64,000 nt of DNA from Porticoccaceae bacterium (GTDB lineage: Bacteria > Pseudomonadota > Gammaproteobacteria > Pseudomonadales > Porticoccaceae), in contig PABE01000152.1 in the NCBI GenBank assembly GCA_002702725.1, forward strand, positions 1 to 64,000. Direction: 5' to 3'. The notes beneath the pieces are model-generated. The model did not search any database. It was not told the DNA's origin and worked only from the letters and a program-made list of their open reading frames with translations. This document shows positions 43,743 through 52,054 of this stretch, piece by piece; the first letter of the stretch is position 1, and each line of letters starts with the position of its first letter. Position numbers and translations under genes: made by a program.

Positions 43743-44888
43743 ATGGAATTCGATAACCTCCTCAAGTTGATGGTCGATAAAGAAGCCTCGGACTTGTTCG
43801 TCACCGTGGGTGTTCCGCCCTCCATCAAAATTAACGGCAAGGTCTATCCCGTCGGCAAGGTGGCGCTGACAGAGGACGCCTCGCGGGCGCTGGTGGAAGG
43901 TGTGATGGATGAGCCCCAGAGGGCCGAATTCAATCAGAAGAAGGAACTGAACTTCGCCATCAGTTCCCAGTGGGGTGCGCGTTTCCGCGTCAGCGCCTTC
44001 TATCAGCGCAATGACGTGGGGATGGTCCTGCGCCGAATCGAGGACCGGATTCCCACGGTTGATGAGCTCAATCTGCCACCGATCCTGAATGATCTGGTGA
44101 TGACCAAGCGCGGCATCATTATCTTTGTCGGCGCCACCGGTACCGGTAAGTCGACATCCCTTGCCGCCATGATCGGACACCGCAACCGCAACTCCAAAGG
44201 CCACATCATTTCCGTCGAGGACCCCATCGAATTTGTGCACCAGCACGAGGGCTGCATCATTACCCAGCGGGAAGTGGGCGTGGACACCGAATCATTTGAA
44301 GTGGCTCTGCGCAACACCCTGCGACAGGCTCCGGATGTGATTCTGATCGGCGAGATCCGGACCCGGGAAACCATGGAGCACGCCATCACCTTTGCCGAAA
44401 CGGGGCACCTGGTGCTGGCGACGCTACACGCCAACAACGCCAACCAGGCGCTGGACCGTATACAGCACTTTTTCCCCGCTGAACGTCATACCCAGCTGTG
44501 GATGGATCTGTCGTTAAACCTGCGGGCGATGATCGCCCAGCAATTGATTCCCACTATCGATGGCAAGGGGCGTCGGGCGGCAATCGAAATATTAATCAAT
44601 ACGCCACTGGTCTCCGATCTGATCCGCAAGGGCGAGGTCCACAAGCTGAAAGAGTTGATGACGAGGTCCCGGGAGCAGGGCATGCAAACCTTCGACCAGG
44701 CGCTTTACGATCTCTACAACGAGGGTATTATCAGTTACGAGGATGCCCTGGCGTCGGCGGATTCGAAAAACGATCTGCGGCTTCTGATCAAGCTCCAAAA
44801 CGAGACCGACACCAACAAGCTGGAGGGTTCCACCGACGATCTGCTGGTGTCGGAAGAGGATCCCGGCCAGAATTTTTTCAGGCCCTGA
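43743..44888 (+). CDS. pilU: PilT-like accessory retraction ATPase PilU
   Basis: A 381-residue paralogue of PilT that assists retraction under load. Walker A GATGTGKSTS has Lys136. DVILIGEIRTRETMEHAITFAETGHLVLATLHANNANQALDRI holds the Walker B and His boxes. The C-terminal extension (LEGSTDDLLVSEEDPGQNFFRP) is typical of PilU. The ATG at 43743 follows GAGGAAATACCC. Genes pilT and pilU are co-oriented and likely co-transcribed. Confidence 0.95.
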   Translation: MEFDNLLKLMVDKEASDLFVTVGVPPSIKINGKVYPVGKVALTEDASRALVEGVMDEPQRAEFNQKKELNFAISSQWGARFRVSAFYQRNDVGMVLRRIEDRIPTVDELNLPPILNDLVMTKRGIIIFVGATGTGKSTSLAAMIGHRNRNSKGHIISVEDPIEFVHQHEGCIITQREVGVDTESFEVALRNTLRQAPDVILIGEIRTRETMEHAITFAETGHLVLATLHANNANQALDRIQHFFPAERHTQLWMDLSLNLRAMIAQQLIPTIDGKGRRAAIEILINTPLVSDLIRKGEVHKLKELMTRSREQGMQTFDQALYDLYNEGIISYEDALASADSKNDLRLLIKLQNETDTNKLEGSTDDLLVSEEDPGQNFFRP

Positions 44889-44931
44889 GCCATTGTTGTC
44901 GCCGGGCGAGTTTTGTTACTAGGCTCGCATT

Positions 44932-45366
44932 TCAGGGGTCGACGGCGATTGATGGGTCTGTGAGCCAGCCCTCGAGTATGATTTGGGCGGCAAGGTCATC
45001 GATGGGGTCCTCACGGTAACTGTCCCGTGGGCCGACGCGGGATTTGGCCTCCCGGGTCGAAAGCCGTTCGTCAACCATCTTCACGGCGACGCCGAAACGG
45101 CCGTGTAGTCGACGGGCAAATTTTCGTGCCCGTGCGCTCAGTTCACTTCCTGTGCCGTCCATGTTGAGCGGCAGCCCGACAAGCACGATGTCGGGCCGCC
45201 ACTCATCGATCAACTGCCGGACGATTTCCCAGTCTGGCTGCCCGTCGCGGGCACGCAGTATCCCCCTCGGTGTCGCCCCGCTGAGCTTGTTGCCTGTGGC
45301 GATACCGATTTGGCGGAGTCCGTAATCGAAAACCAGAGCCGAGGTGATTCCATTTCCCTCAGGCAT
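44932..45366 (-). CDS. ruvX: RuvX/YqgF family nuclease-like protein (pre-16S rRNA processing)
   Basis: A 144-residue RNase H-fold protein linked to 16S rRNA 5'-end maturation. The first acidic residue Asp14 is in ALVFDYGLRQIGIATG. VLVGLPLNMDGTGSELSARARKFARRL and VKMVDERLSTREAKSRV are family motifs. EDPIDDLAAQIILEGWL is at the C-terminus. It overlaps yqgE by 8 bp. This yqgE-ruvX pair is very widely conserved. Confidence 0.94.
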   Translation of the reverse strand: MPEGNGITSALVFDYGLRQIGIATGNKLSGATPRGILRARDGQPDWEIVRQLIDEWRPDIVLVGLPLNMDGTGSELSARARKFARRLHGRFGVAVKMVDERLSTREAKSRVGPRDSYREDPIDDLAAQIILEGWLTDPSIAVDP

Positions 45367-45928
45367 GGCCGGCCTGGGAACTCAGGCGGTCGATGTCGAC
45401 ACCGATCTTGGCGGCAGTGGCGCGGGCTCGCTGGTCAAACGGTATGGAAAAGATGATGTCGGGATCAGCGGGTATGGTCAGCCAGCTGTTGTTGGCCAGT
45501 TCCTCTTCCAGTTGCCCCGGGCCCCAGCCCGCGTAGCCCAGGGTGATGTAGCTGTCCTCGGGGCCTTTTTCGCTGGCGATATCGCAGAGTATGTCCCGGG
45601 AAGCGGTAATGCTGACGTCCGGGGAAATTTCCATGGTCGATTCCCAGTGTCCGGCAGAGGTCTTGTGCAGGATAAAGCCGCGCTCACGCTGAACCGGGCC
45701 GCCGCAAAGCAAGGGCCTTTTGCCGAGCCGGGAAGGGTAGGCGAGTTGCATTTCCTCGAAAACCCGGCTCATCGGTACATCGATAGGATGATTAATGGCC
45801 AGACCCATTGCCCCCTCTTCGCTGTGTTCGCAAATGTAGATCACAGCCTGAGTGAAATTGGGGTCCTGAAGACCGGGCATGGCGAGAAGAAAGTGATTTT
45901 TCAAGCTGGTAAATTTTTGCGCTGACAT
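45359..45928 (-). CDS. yqgE: YqgE/AlgH family protein
   Basis: A 189-residue DUF179 protein. The start SLKNHFLLAMPGLQDPNFTQAVIYICEHSEEGAMGLAINHP is the family signature, and LLCGGPVQRERGFILH and LGYAGWGPGQLEEELANNSWL follow. In Pseudomonas the homologue was named AlgH, but the biochemical role is unknown. It lies upstream of ruvX. Confidence 0.94.
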   Translation of the reverse strand: MSAQKFTSLKNHFLLAMPGLQDPNFTQAVIYICEHSEEGAMGLAINHPIDVPMSRVFEEMQLAYPSRLGKRPLLCGGPVQRERGFILHKTSAGHWESTMEISPDVSITASRDILCDIASEKGPEDSYITLGYAGWGPGQLEEELANNSWLTIPADPDIIFSIPFDQRARATAAKIGVDIDRLSSQAGHA

Positions 45929-46032
45929 GTGTTTCTCCGGTGACGGGACAGTCCAGAGTGAAACCTTTCGCTCCCTTCAGTATTGGGGTGAAAGCACGCA
46001 ATTACAAGGTTGCGGTGTCCGCCGGAAGGCCG

Positions 46033-46896
46033 TTATTCAACGTCGGTGTCAAACAGATTGTCAGGGCTAAAACGCCAGGTGCGAATCACCTCCAGCCGTT
46101 CTACGGACAGGGCTTTGGGGATCGGCGCAAAGGGTGAGGCCAGACGAACAATCCGGATTGCCGCCTGATCCAGCACCCGTATCCCGGAGCTTTTCAGGAT
46201 CTCGACACCCTCGACATTGCCGTCCCGGCCGATCGCAACCAGCAGCTGTAACTCACCGAAAAGCGCGTTGCGTCGCGCTTCTTCGGGGTAGTTCTCGTTG
46301 CCGATTTTTTCCACCCATTGAACCCATTGATAGAGATAATCTGCCTGATCGGACGCCTTGGCACTCATCGCGGTGAGGACCAGGGTTCTCGGGATCTTGC
46401 TGTAGGCCGCTTTCTGGGTGTCAAGTCTGGCCTGCAGACTGGCAATTTCCCGTTGCAGTTGCAGACTCTGTAGTGCTGTATCACCCGGTTTGCTGATCTT
46501 CGGCGCCGGGCCGCGGTCGCTGTCGCTGGTCAGCCACTGGGCGGATTTCTCGGCCGGATCGCCCTGTTTTTGGGCGGACTCGGCCAGAGGCGATGTCTCG
46601 TTCAGCTTGCGCGCCGCCAGTTCGGCGAGGCGATCGGTCGTCAGCCGGTTCTCGCTATCAGTGTTACCACTGCCGGTTTGTGACTGTTGCGCAATGAACT
46701 CGGCTTCGTTGTCCGGCTCTGAACTGGCTTTGCGAACCAGGGTGATGTCCAGTTGCGGGGTGCGATCAGGTTGGTTGCTCAGGGCCAACCCTATACCGAA
46801 TAGCAGTATCAGGTGGAAAAGGATCGCCACCGCAAGCGGCAGCTGCAGGCCTGGCTCCCCGTACGGGCGGTCCATTGCAGGGGAGAAAAAAATCAC
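46033..46896 (-). CDS. TonB-like energy-transducing protein
   Basis: A 287-residue envelope protein. A single N-terminal membrane helix (LQLPLAVAILFHLILLFGIGLAL, about residues 19-41) is followed by a periplasmic linker rich in charged and coiled-coil residues (LQLQREIASLQARLDTQKAAY). The C-terminal TonB domain reads NYPEEARRNALFGELQLLVAIGRDGNVEGVEILKSSGIRVLDQAAIRIVRLASPF. It resembles the TonB3 protein next to gshB and pilG in Pseudomonas aeruginosa, where it affects twitching. The start is a GTG overlapping gshB by 4 bp; an ATG at 46875 is an alternative. Confidence 0.85.
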   Translation of the reverse strand: MIFFSPAMDRPYGEPGLQLPLAVAILFHLILLFGIGLALSNQPDRTPQLDITLVRKASSEPDNEAEFIAQQSQTGSGNTDSENRLTTDRLAELAARKLNETSPLAESAQKQGDPAEKSAQWLTSDSDRGPAPKISKPGDTALQSLQLQREIASLQARLDTQKAAYSKIPRTLVLTAMSAKASDQADYLYQWVQWVEKIGNENYPEEARRNALFGELQLLVAIGRDGNVEGVEILKSSGIRVLDQAAIRIVRLASPFAPIPKALSVERLEVIRTWRFSPDNLFDTDVE

Positions 46897-47855
46897 TGGA
46901 GGCGCCGGGCGATTGCCGTCATCAGCCGGTGTCCGATGCCGATCTGTCGTTCCCTGTCGATTTCCCGGACACAGGTGGGGCTGGTGACATTGATCTCGGT
47001 GAGATAGTCGCCGATGACATCCAGCCCGGCGAACAGGATACCTTTGTCTTTCAGTACCGGGCCAACGGTATCGGCGATTTCCCAGTCCCGTTCGCTCAGC
47101 GCCTGCACCACACCTCTACCGCCGGCGGCGAGATTACCGCGACTTTCCCCGGCAGCGGGAATCCGTGCCAGGCAAAACGATATTGGCTCGCCGTCAACCA
47201 CCAAAATGCGCTTGTCCCCGGCGGTGATTTCCGGAATGTATTGCTGCGCCATGATGGTTTTTGTGCCATGGGCCGTCAGCGTTTCGATAATGACGCTCAG
47301 GTTCGAGTCGCCGGGCTTAACGTGAAAGATTGCCGAACCGCCCATGCCGTCCAGGGGCTTATAGATAACATTGCCCTGAACGGCATGGAAGTTGCGTAGC
47401 TTGGCGGGGTCGCGGCTGACCAGCAGGGGCGGGGTGAATTGACTGAACTGGGTGGCAAATACCTTCTCGTTGCAGTCGCGAAGGCTCTGGGGCTTGTTGA
47501 CGATGAGTACGCCGTCCCGCTCGGCCGTCTCCAGGATATAGGTGGAGTAGATGTACTCGCTGTCGAAGGGCGGATCTTTGCGCATCAAGACGGCGTCCAG
47601 GGTCGTCAGGGGCCTGGCCTCCGGGGCGCCCATTTCGAACCACAAATCCGGCGAGTCAAAGACCTTGAGCGGCGCCATTGTCGCCATGGCTTTGCCGCCA
47701 TCGAGGTAAAGGTCCTTCTGCTCCATATAGTAGAGGTGCCAGCCCATTTCCTCCGCTGCAAGCATGAGGGCGAGGGTGGTGTCTTTCTTGAAACTGATGG
47801 CCTGGATCGGGTCCATAACCACGCCTATTGCGTAGGTCATATTGTCTGTGTCCAT
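46893..47855 (-). CDS. gshB: Glutathione synthetase
   Basis: A 320-residue ATP-grasp enzyme that adds glycine to gamma-glutamylcysteine. AIGVVMDPIQAISFKKDTTLALMLAAEEMGW is the usual start. NVIYKPLDGMGGSAIFHV is the ATP-binding loop and GDKRILVVDGEPISFCLARIP the active-site strand. FAGLDVIGDYLTEINVTSPTCVREIDR holds the metal ligands. It precedes the tonB-like gene with a 4-bp overlap. It is divergent from pilG by about 200 bp. Confidence 0.96.
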   Translation of the reverse strand: MDTDNMTYAIGVVMDPIQAISFKKDTTLALMLAAEEMGWHLYYMEQKDLYLDGGKAMATMAPLKVFDSPDLWFEMGAPEARPLTTLDAVLMRKDPPFDSEYIYSTYILETAERDGVLIVNKPQSLRDCNEKVFATQFSQFTPPLLVSRDPAKLRNFHAVQGNVIYKPLDGMGGSAIFHVKPGDSNLSVIIETLTAHGTKTIMAQQYIPEITAGDKRILVVDGEPISFCLARIPAAGESRGNLAAGGRGVVQALSERDWEIADTVGPVLKDKGILFAGLDVIGDYLTEINVTSPTCVREIDRERQIGIGHRLMTAIARRLQ

Positions 47856-48052
47856 AGAAAGGAATCTGGTTGGTTATGGTTAAGCATAACATTCATTCCA
47901 TCAAGATCATGGCGCAGTTATCCTGATACATTTGTCCCAGTATTTCAGTGGGGTACGAGCCAGTCATAGAAGTTGACTTGACATTGTGTTACAACCTTTG
48001 TGGTTGGTTGAATATGCGCATCCTGAATAACGAGCAAGGCGGTGAAAATCTG

Positions 48053-48457
48053 ATGGAAACGAGCCTCGACGGACTCAAGGTAATGGTCATCGACGATAGC
48101 AATACGATTCGCAAGACAGCGGAAACGTTGCTGTCGAAGGCGGGCTGCCAGGTTGTCACCGCGACCGATGGTTTTGATTCGCTGGCAAAAATTGCCGATA
48201 ACGAGCCCGACGTCATTTTTGTCGACATCATGATGCCGCGTCTCGACGGCTATCAGACCTGCGCCCTGATCAAGAACAACAGCCAGTTTCAGTCTACTCC
48301 GGTAATAATGCTGTCGAGTAAGGACGGCCTTTTTGACAAGGCCAAGGGGCGCATAGTGGGTGCGGATGACTATCTCACAAAACCCTTCAGCAAAAGTGAA
48401 TTGTTCGATGCGCTGGCCAGGCACTCCGGCAGAGATGTTGGCGCCGAGCCGCAGTGA
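48053..48457 (+). CDS. pilG: Twitching motility response regulator PilG
   Basis: A stand-alone receiver of 134 residues. Phosphoacceptor Asp58 is in VIFVDIMMPRLDGYQT, with VMVIDDSNTIRKTAE near the start and the conserved lysine in DYLTKPFSKSELF. In the Chp system it is phosphorylated by ChpA and promotes pilus extension and cAMP synthesis. The ATG at 48053 matches the usual length; an in-frame upstream ATG adds 35 non-homologous residues. First gene of the Chp cluster. Confidence 0.93.
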   Translation: METSLDGLKVMVIDDSNTIRKTAETLLSKAGCQVVTATDGFDSLAKIADNEPDVIFVDIMMPRLDGYQTCALIKNNSQFQSTPVIMLSSKDGLFDKAKGRIVGADDYLTKPFSKSELFDALARHSGRDVGAEPQ

Positions 48458-48516
48458 CATTGCTGGCGGCTTCGCTGTTTGTTAATGAAAACAGGTGATT
48501 ACAAGAAGGAAGCTCA

Positions 48517-48876
48517 ATGCCGAAAATTCTCATCGTGGACGATTCCCCCACTGAGGTCCACAAGCTCACGAATATCCTCGCCAAGCATGGACATCAGGTT
48601 ATCGTTGCCCAGTCCGGCGAGTTGGGTGTCTCACTGGCCAAGCGTGAGATGCCGGATGTTATTCTGATGGATATTGTGATGCCGGGTATGAATGGCTTTC
48701 AGGCCACAAGGCAGTTGACTAAAAACAAGGATACCAGCCATATCCCGGTAGTGATGGTCACGACCAAAGACCAGGAAACCGATCGTATGTGGGGAACCCG
48801 TCAGGGTGCGAAAGCCTACCTCACCAAGCCGGTTACCGAGCAACAGCTGTTAAACACGATCGGTGAACTTGTCTGA
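48517..48876 (+). CDS. pilH: Twitching motility response regulator PilH
   Basis: A 119-residue receiver with Asp52 in VILMDIVMPGMNGFQATRQL. ILIVDDSPTEVHKLTNIL precedes it and AYLTKPVTEQQLL contains the conserved lysine. PilH acts with PilG downstream of ChpA and is thought to favour retraction or to drain phosphate. It begins 59 bp after pilG with AGAAGGAAG before the ATG. Confidence 0.94.
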   Translation: MPKILIVDDSPTEVHKLTNILAKHGHQVIVAQSGELGVSLAKREMPDVILMDIVMPGMNGFQATRQLTKNKDTSHIPVVMVTTKDQETDRMWGTRQGAKAYLTKPVTEQQLLNTIGELV

Positions 48877-48893
48877 CAGCACAGGAGCAGATC

Positions 48894-49442
48894 ATGGCGA
48901 CATCCAACACCGTTGATGGCTACGCCCTGCTGGTTGAAATGTCCCGGCGCTACGGTGAAAAGGGGCTTCCCTTGCCGGCACAGCGGGAGGTGATACCCAC
49001 CCGGACTGTGCTTTGTTTCCATCTGCTCAATGCCCCCGTCGCAGTGATTCTCGAAGAGGTGAGTGAGTTATTTGAGGTACCTCACTGTACTCGTCTGCCC
49101 CGGGTGAAGCCCTGGGTCAAAGGCGTCGCCAATGTGCGCGGAAAGCTGACGACAATCGTTGATTTTGCCGCTTTTTTAGGGGGCAAGCTCTGTGCGGCCC
49201 CCAAACGCCAGCGGGTAATCATGGTCGAGCGGGACGGTGTCAGTGCCGGCCTGATCGTGGATGACGTCGCCGGGATGAAGCATTTTCGTGTCGATGCCTA
49301 CTCGGAATCCCGGCGCGATAAAATCCCGGTTCCCCTGGCCCCGTTTGTTTCCGGTACATTTTTCAGCGAGGGTGAGTGCTGGTCATTATTTCGTCCGGAA
49401 GCGCTGTTGATGAGCAGCGACTTCCAGGCGGTGGCGGCCTGA
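48894..49442 (+). CDS. pilI: CheW-like coupling protein PilI
   Basis: A 182-residue CheW-domain protein that couples the receptor PilJ to the kinase ChpA. CFHLLNAPVAVILEEVSELFEVPHCTRLPRVKPWVKGVANVRGKLTTIVDFAAFLGG is the first half of the SH3-like pair. VIMVERDGVSAGLIVDDVAGMKHF and the C-terminal hydrophobic strand complete it. It follows pilH by 17 bp and precedes pilJ by 48 bp. Confidence 0.92.
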   Translation: MATSNTVDGYALLVEMSRRYGEKGLPLPAQREVIPTRTVLCFHLLNAPVAVILEEVSELFEVPHCTRLPRVKPWVKGVANVRGKLTTIVDFAAFLGGKLCAAPKRQRVIMVERDGVSAGLIVDDVAGMKHFRVDAYSESRRDKIPVPLAPFVSGTFFSEGECWSLFRPEALLMSSDFQAVAA

Positions 49443-49490
49443 GCCGCGAACCACAAAAAAATAGCGGCAGCTACATGCCGGGAGAGAGAC

Positions 49491-51923
49491 ATGACGAAAG
49501 GAACCAACAAACTCAGTAACCGTAAGCCGGTGTTTATTCTGTCAATTGCATTTATCGCTCTGGTGATATTTGTGGTGTTTAACCTGGTTGTGGTGTTCAT
49601 TGATGCGGCGAGAGATCGCAACAATCTGGACCTTGTATCCGAATTGCGCGCGTTGTCCTACCGGGTTTCCGGATTGTCGCGGGACGCCACTGACGGCGAA
49701 GCGGAGGCGTTTGGCGAGCTCGAGGGCGTGCTCAGTCAGATGTCCTCTTCCTGGGATCAGCTCAAAGCGTCCGGAACCGAGTTGCCCGATCAGGCGCTGG
49801 CGCGTTATGAGGACGTTCTGGAAGATATCCGTCGGCAGGGAGAGCTGATTCTCGGCGACAAGGAAACCATCATCTTTCTGCACCAGGTGGTCAATACCCT
49901 GAATGAGCGTCTGCCGCGGTTGCAGGAAGAGCACACCCAGGTGGTCGAAACCCTGCTCGACCGCCGTGCCCCTGCTGATCAGGTGGCCGTGGCCCAGGCC
50001 CAATCCTGGCGTGCCGAACGTATCGGCCGCAATGTCGACAAGATGCTGGCCGGTGGGGAAGATGCCGAATCCGCGGCCGACCAGTTCAACCGCGACGCCA
50101 ACCTTTTTGGCCGGGTTCTGGAAGGAATGAGAAGCGGCGATGTGGCTCTGGGTATCAGTCGTGTGACGGACACCCGTGCCCGCAATAGCCTTGAAGAAAT
50201 TGCCAGCCAGTTTGAGTTTGTCAGCAACTCGATTCAGGAGATATTTGATGCCACCCCGGCCCTGTTCCGGGCGCGCCAGGCAACCGATACCATTCTGGAT
50301 AAAACACCCGAGCTGTTGGAGGCCGGTGCAGGGCTCTCCGATGAAATTACCGGCCTGCCCGCCCACAGGACCCTGTCTAATGGCTCGGCACTGGTGGCCG
50401 GTATTATCGCCGCGATTTTGCTCGCCATTATCGGTCTGCTGGTATACGCCAGTACCCGTCGAAGCTTGCAGGAAACCGCCGAGGCCAATGAAAAAAACCA
50501 ACAGGCGATTCTCCGCCTGCTGGACGAAATCGAGGGCCTTGGCGACGGTGACCTGACCGCCGAAGCGACAGTCACAGAAGATTTTACCGGCGCAATTGCC
50601 GACGCCATCAACTTCGCCATTATCCAGCTTCGGGATCTGGTGGCGCGAATTCAGGATACCGCCGAGAACGTGTCGGCCGCCGCAAACGAAACCCGTGCCA
50701 CTGCATTGCAACTGGCCGAGTCTTCCCGTCACCAGGCGGGTGAGATTGCCGAGGCCTCTGAAGCCGTCAACGATATGGCGATCACAATCGACAAGGTATC
50801 GGCCAATGCTTCCGAGTCTGCTTCGGTGGCCCAGCGCTCCGTGTCGATCGCCACCAAGGGGTCTGATGTTGTCCAAGGCAATATCATGGGCATGGATACC
50901 ATTCGAGAACAGATCCAGGACACCTCCAAGCGCATCAAGCGTCTGGGTGAGAGCTCGCAGGAAATTGGCGATATCGTGTCGCTGATTTCGGATATTGCCG
51001 ATCAGACCAATATCCTGGCATTGAACGCCGCGATTCAGGCATCAATGGCCGGTGATGCGGGCCGCGGTTTTGCGGTTGTTGCCGACGAAGTGCAGCGGCT
51101 GGCGGAACGCTCCGCGGGTGCCGCCAAGCAGGTGGCCAGCCTGGTCAAGGCGATCCAGACCGATACCCACGAAGCGGTCACCTCCATGGAGCAGACTACC
51201 TCCGAGGTGGTAAAAGGTGCCCAGCTGGCCCACGACGCGGGTTCGGCCCTGGACGAAATTCAGACCGTCTCGACGTCGCTGGCACAATTGATCCAGGACA
51301 TTTCCACCGCTGCGAAACACCAGGCCGCCAGCGCCGGTCAGATTTCGCGCACCATGAGTGTTATTCAGGGCATTACCTCTCAGACGACTGCCGCCACCAA
51401 CAGTACGGCCGAATCCATCGGTGAGCTGGCGGAGATGGCAGTCGAATTGCGCGAATCGGTGGCCGGCTTCAAGTTGCCCGGCAATCTGACTGCCTTCGCC
51501 ACCACTGAAGCCTCCAGCCTCATTCTGCAGGATGCCCTGGGTGACACCGCAATGGGAGCATCCGACGTCGAGGATGAGATGGAGGATGAAACCGACCCGC
51601 GACCCGATGCAGTCCGTGCCGGGCCGGATCTGGAGGAAGAACTGAAGTCCCATGTCTTCCCCGGCAGGGATGTCGCCGATCCGGCACCCGATCGGGAAAC
51701 AGCCGACCAGGTTGCCGCTGGTCCGATGCAGGCGGAACTTGAGGAGGACATGGCCCGGGTCGCCGGTGCTGATCGCGAAGCGGAATCGAACAGCGACCGG
51801 GAGTTGACCTTGGACGAGGCCGAGTCGGCGACACAATCAGCCTCTATGGATACCGACATGGTTTCCGTCGACCTCGACGAGTTCAGTATCGATGAACCTG
51901 AGGTGGAAGAACGCCGTGGCTGA
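49491..51923 (+). CDS. pilJ: Pilus chemoreceptor PilJ, with a long acidic tail
   Basis: An 810-residue methyl-accepting chemotaxis-type protein. TM1 is at about residues 13-36, a periplasmic PilJ-type region lies between, and TM2 is at about residues 302-326 ([22 protein letters not shown]). A HAMP-like region and the signalling helices follow, with hairpin [40 protein letters not shown] near residue 500-540. The canonical part ends about residue 664 ([11 protein letters not shown]). About 145 residues rich in Asp and Glu follow. The Pseudomonas protein is close to 680 residues, so the tail is an addition. It starts after GGGAGAGAGAC. Confidence 0.9.
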   Translation: MTKGTNKLSNRKPVFILSIAFIALVIFVVFNLVVVFIDAARDRNNLDLVSELRALSYRVSGLSRDATDGEAEAFGELEGVLSQMSSSWDQLKASGTELPDQALARYEDVLEDIRRQGELILGDKETIIFLHQVVNTLNERLPRLQEEHTQVVETLLDRRAPADQVAVAQAQSWRAERIGRNVDKMLAGGEDAESAADQFNRDANLFGRVLEGMRSGDVALGISRVTDTRARNSLEEIASQFEFVSNSIQEIFDATPALFRARQATDTILDKTPELLEAGAGLSDEITGLPAHRTLSNGSALVAGIIAAILLAIIGLLVYASTRRSLQETAEANEKNQQAILRLLDEIEGLGDGDLTAEATVTEDFTGAIADAINFAIIQLRDLVARIQDTAENVSAAANETRATALQLAESSRHQAGEIAEASEAVNDMAITIDKVSANASESASVAQRSVSIATKGSDVVQGNIMGMDTIREQIQDTSKRIKRLGESSQEIGDIVSLISDIADQTNILALNAAIQASMAGDAGRGFAVVADEVQRLAERSAGAAKQVASLVKAIQTDTHEAVTSMEQTTSEVVKGAQLAHDAGSALDEIQTVSTSLAQLIQDISTAAKHQAASAGQISRTMSVIQGITSQTTAATNSTAESIGELAEMAVELRESVAGFKLPGNLTAFATTEASSLILQDALGDTAMGASDVEDEMEDETDPRPDAVRAGPDLEEELKSHVFPGRDVADPAPDRETADQVAAGPMQAELEEDMARVAGADREAESNSDRELTLDEAESATQSASMDTDMVSVDLDEFSIDEPEVEERRG

Positions 51924-52054
51924 TAATGCCGCTTTTGAGTGATAGGTGATGCGACGGGTGACTCGCTACCGATTGGTATTGTTGGCGAAGCCCGGCTTTT
52001 CCCCTCACATTCAATTGGCGTTCATGATCTCTGAAGCACTGAGCGGGTGATCGG

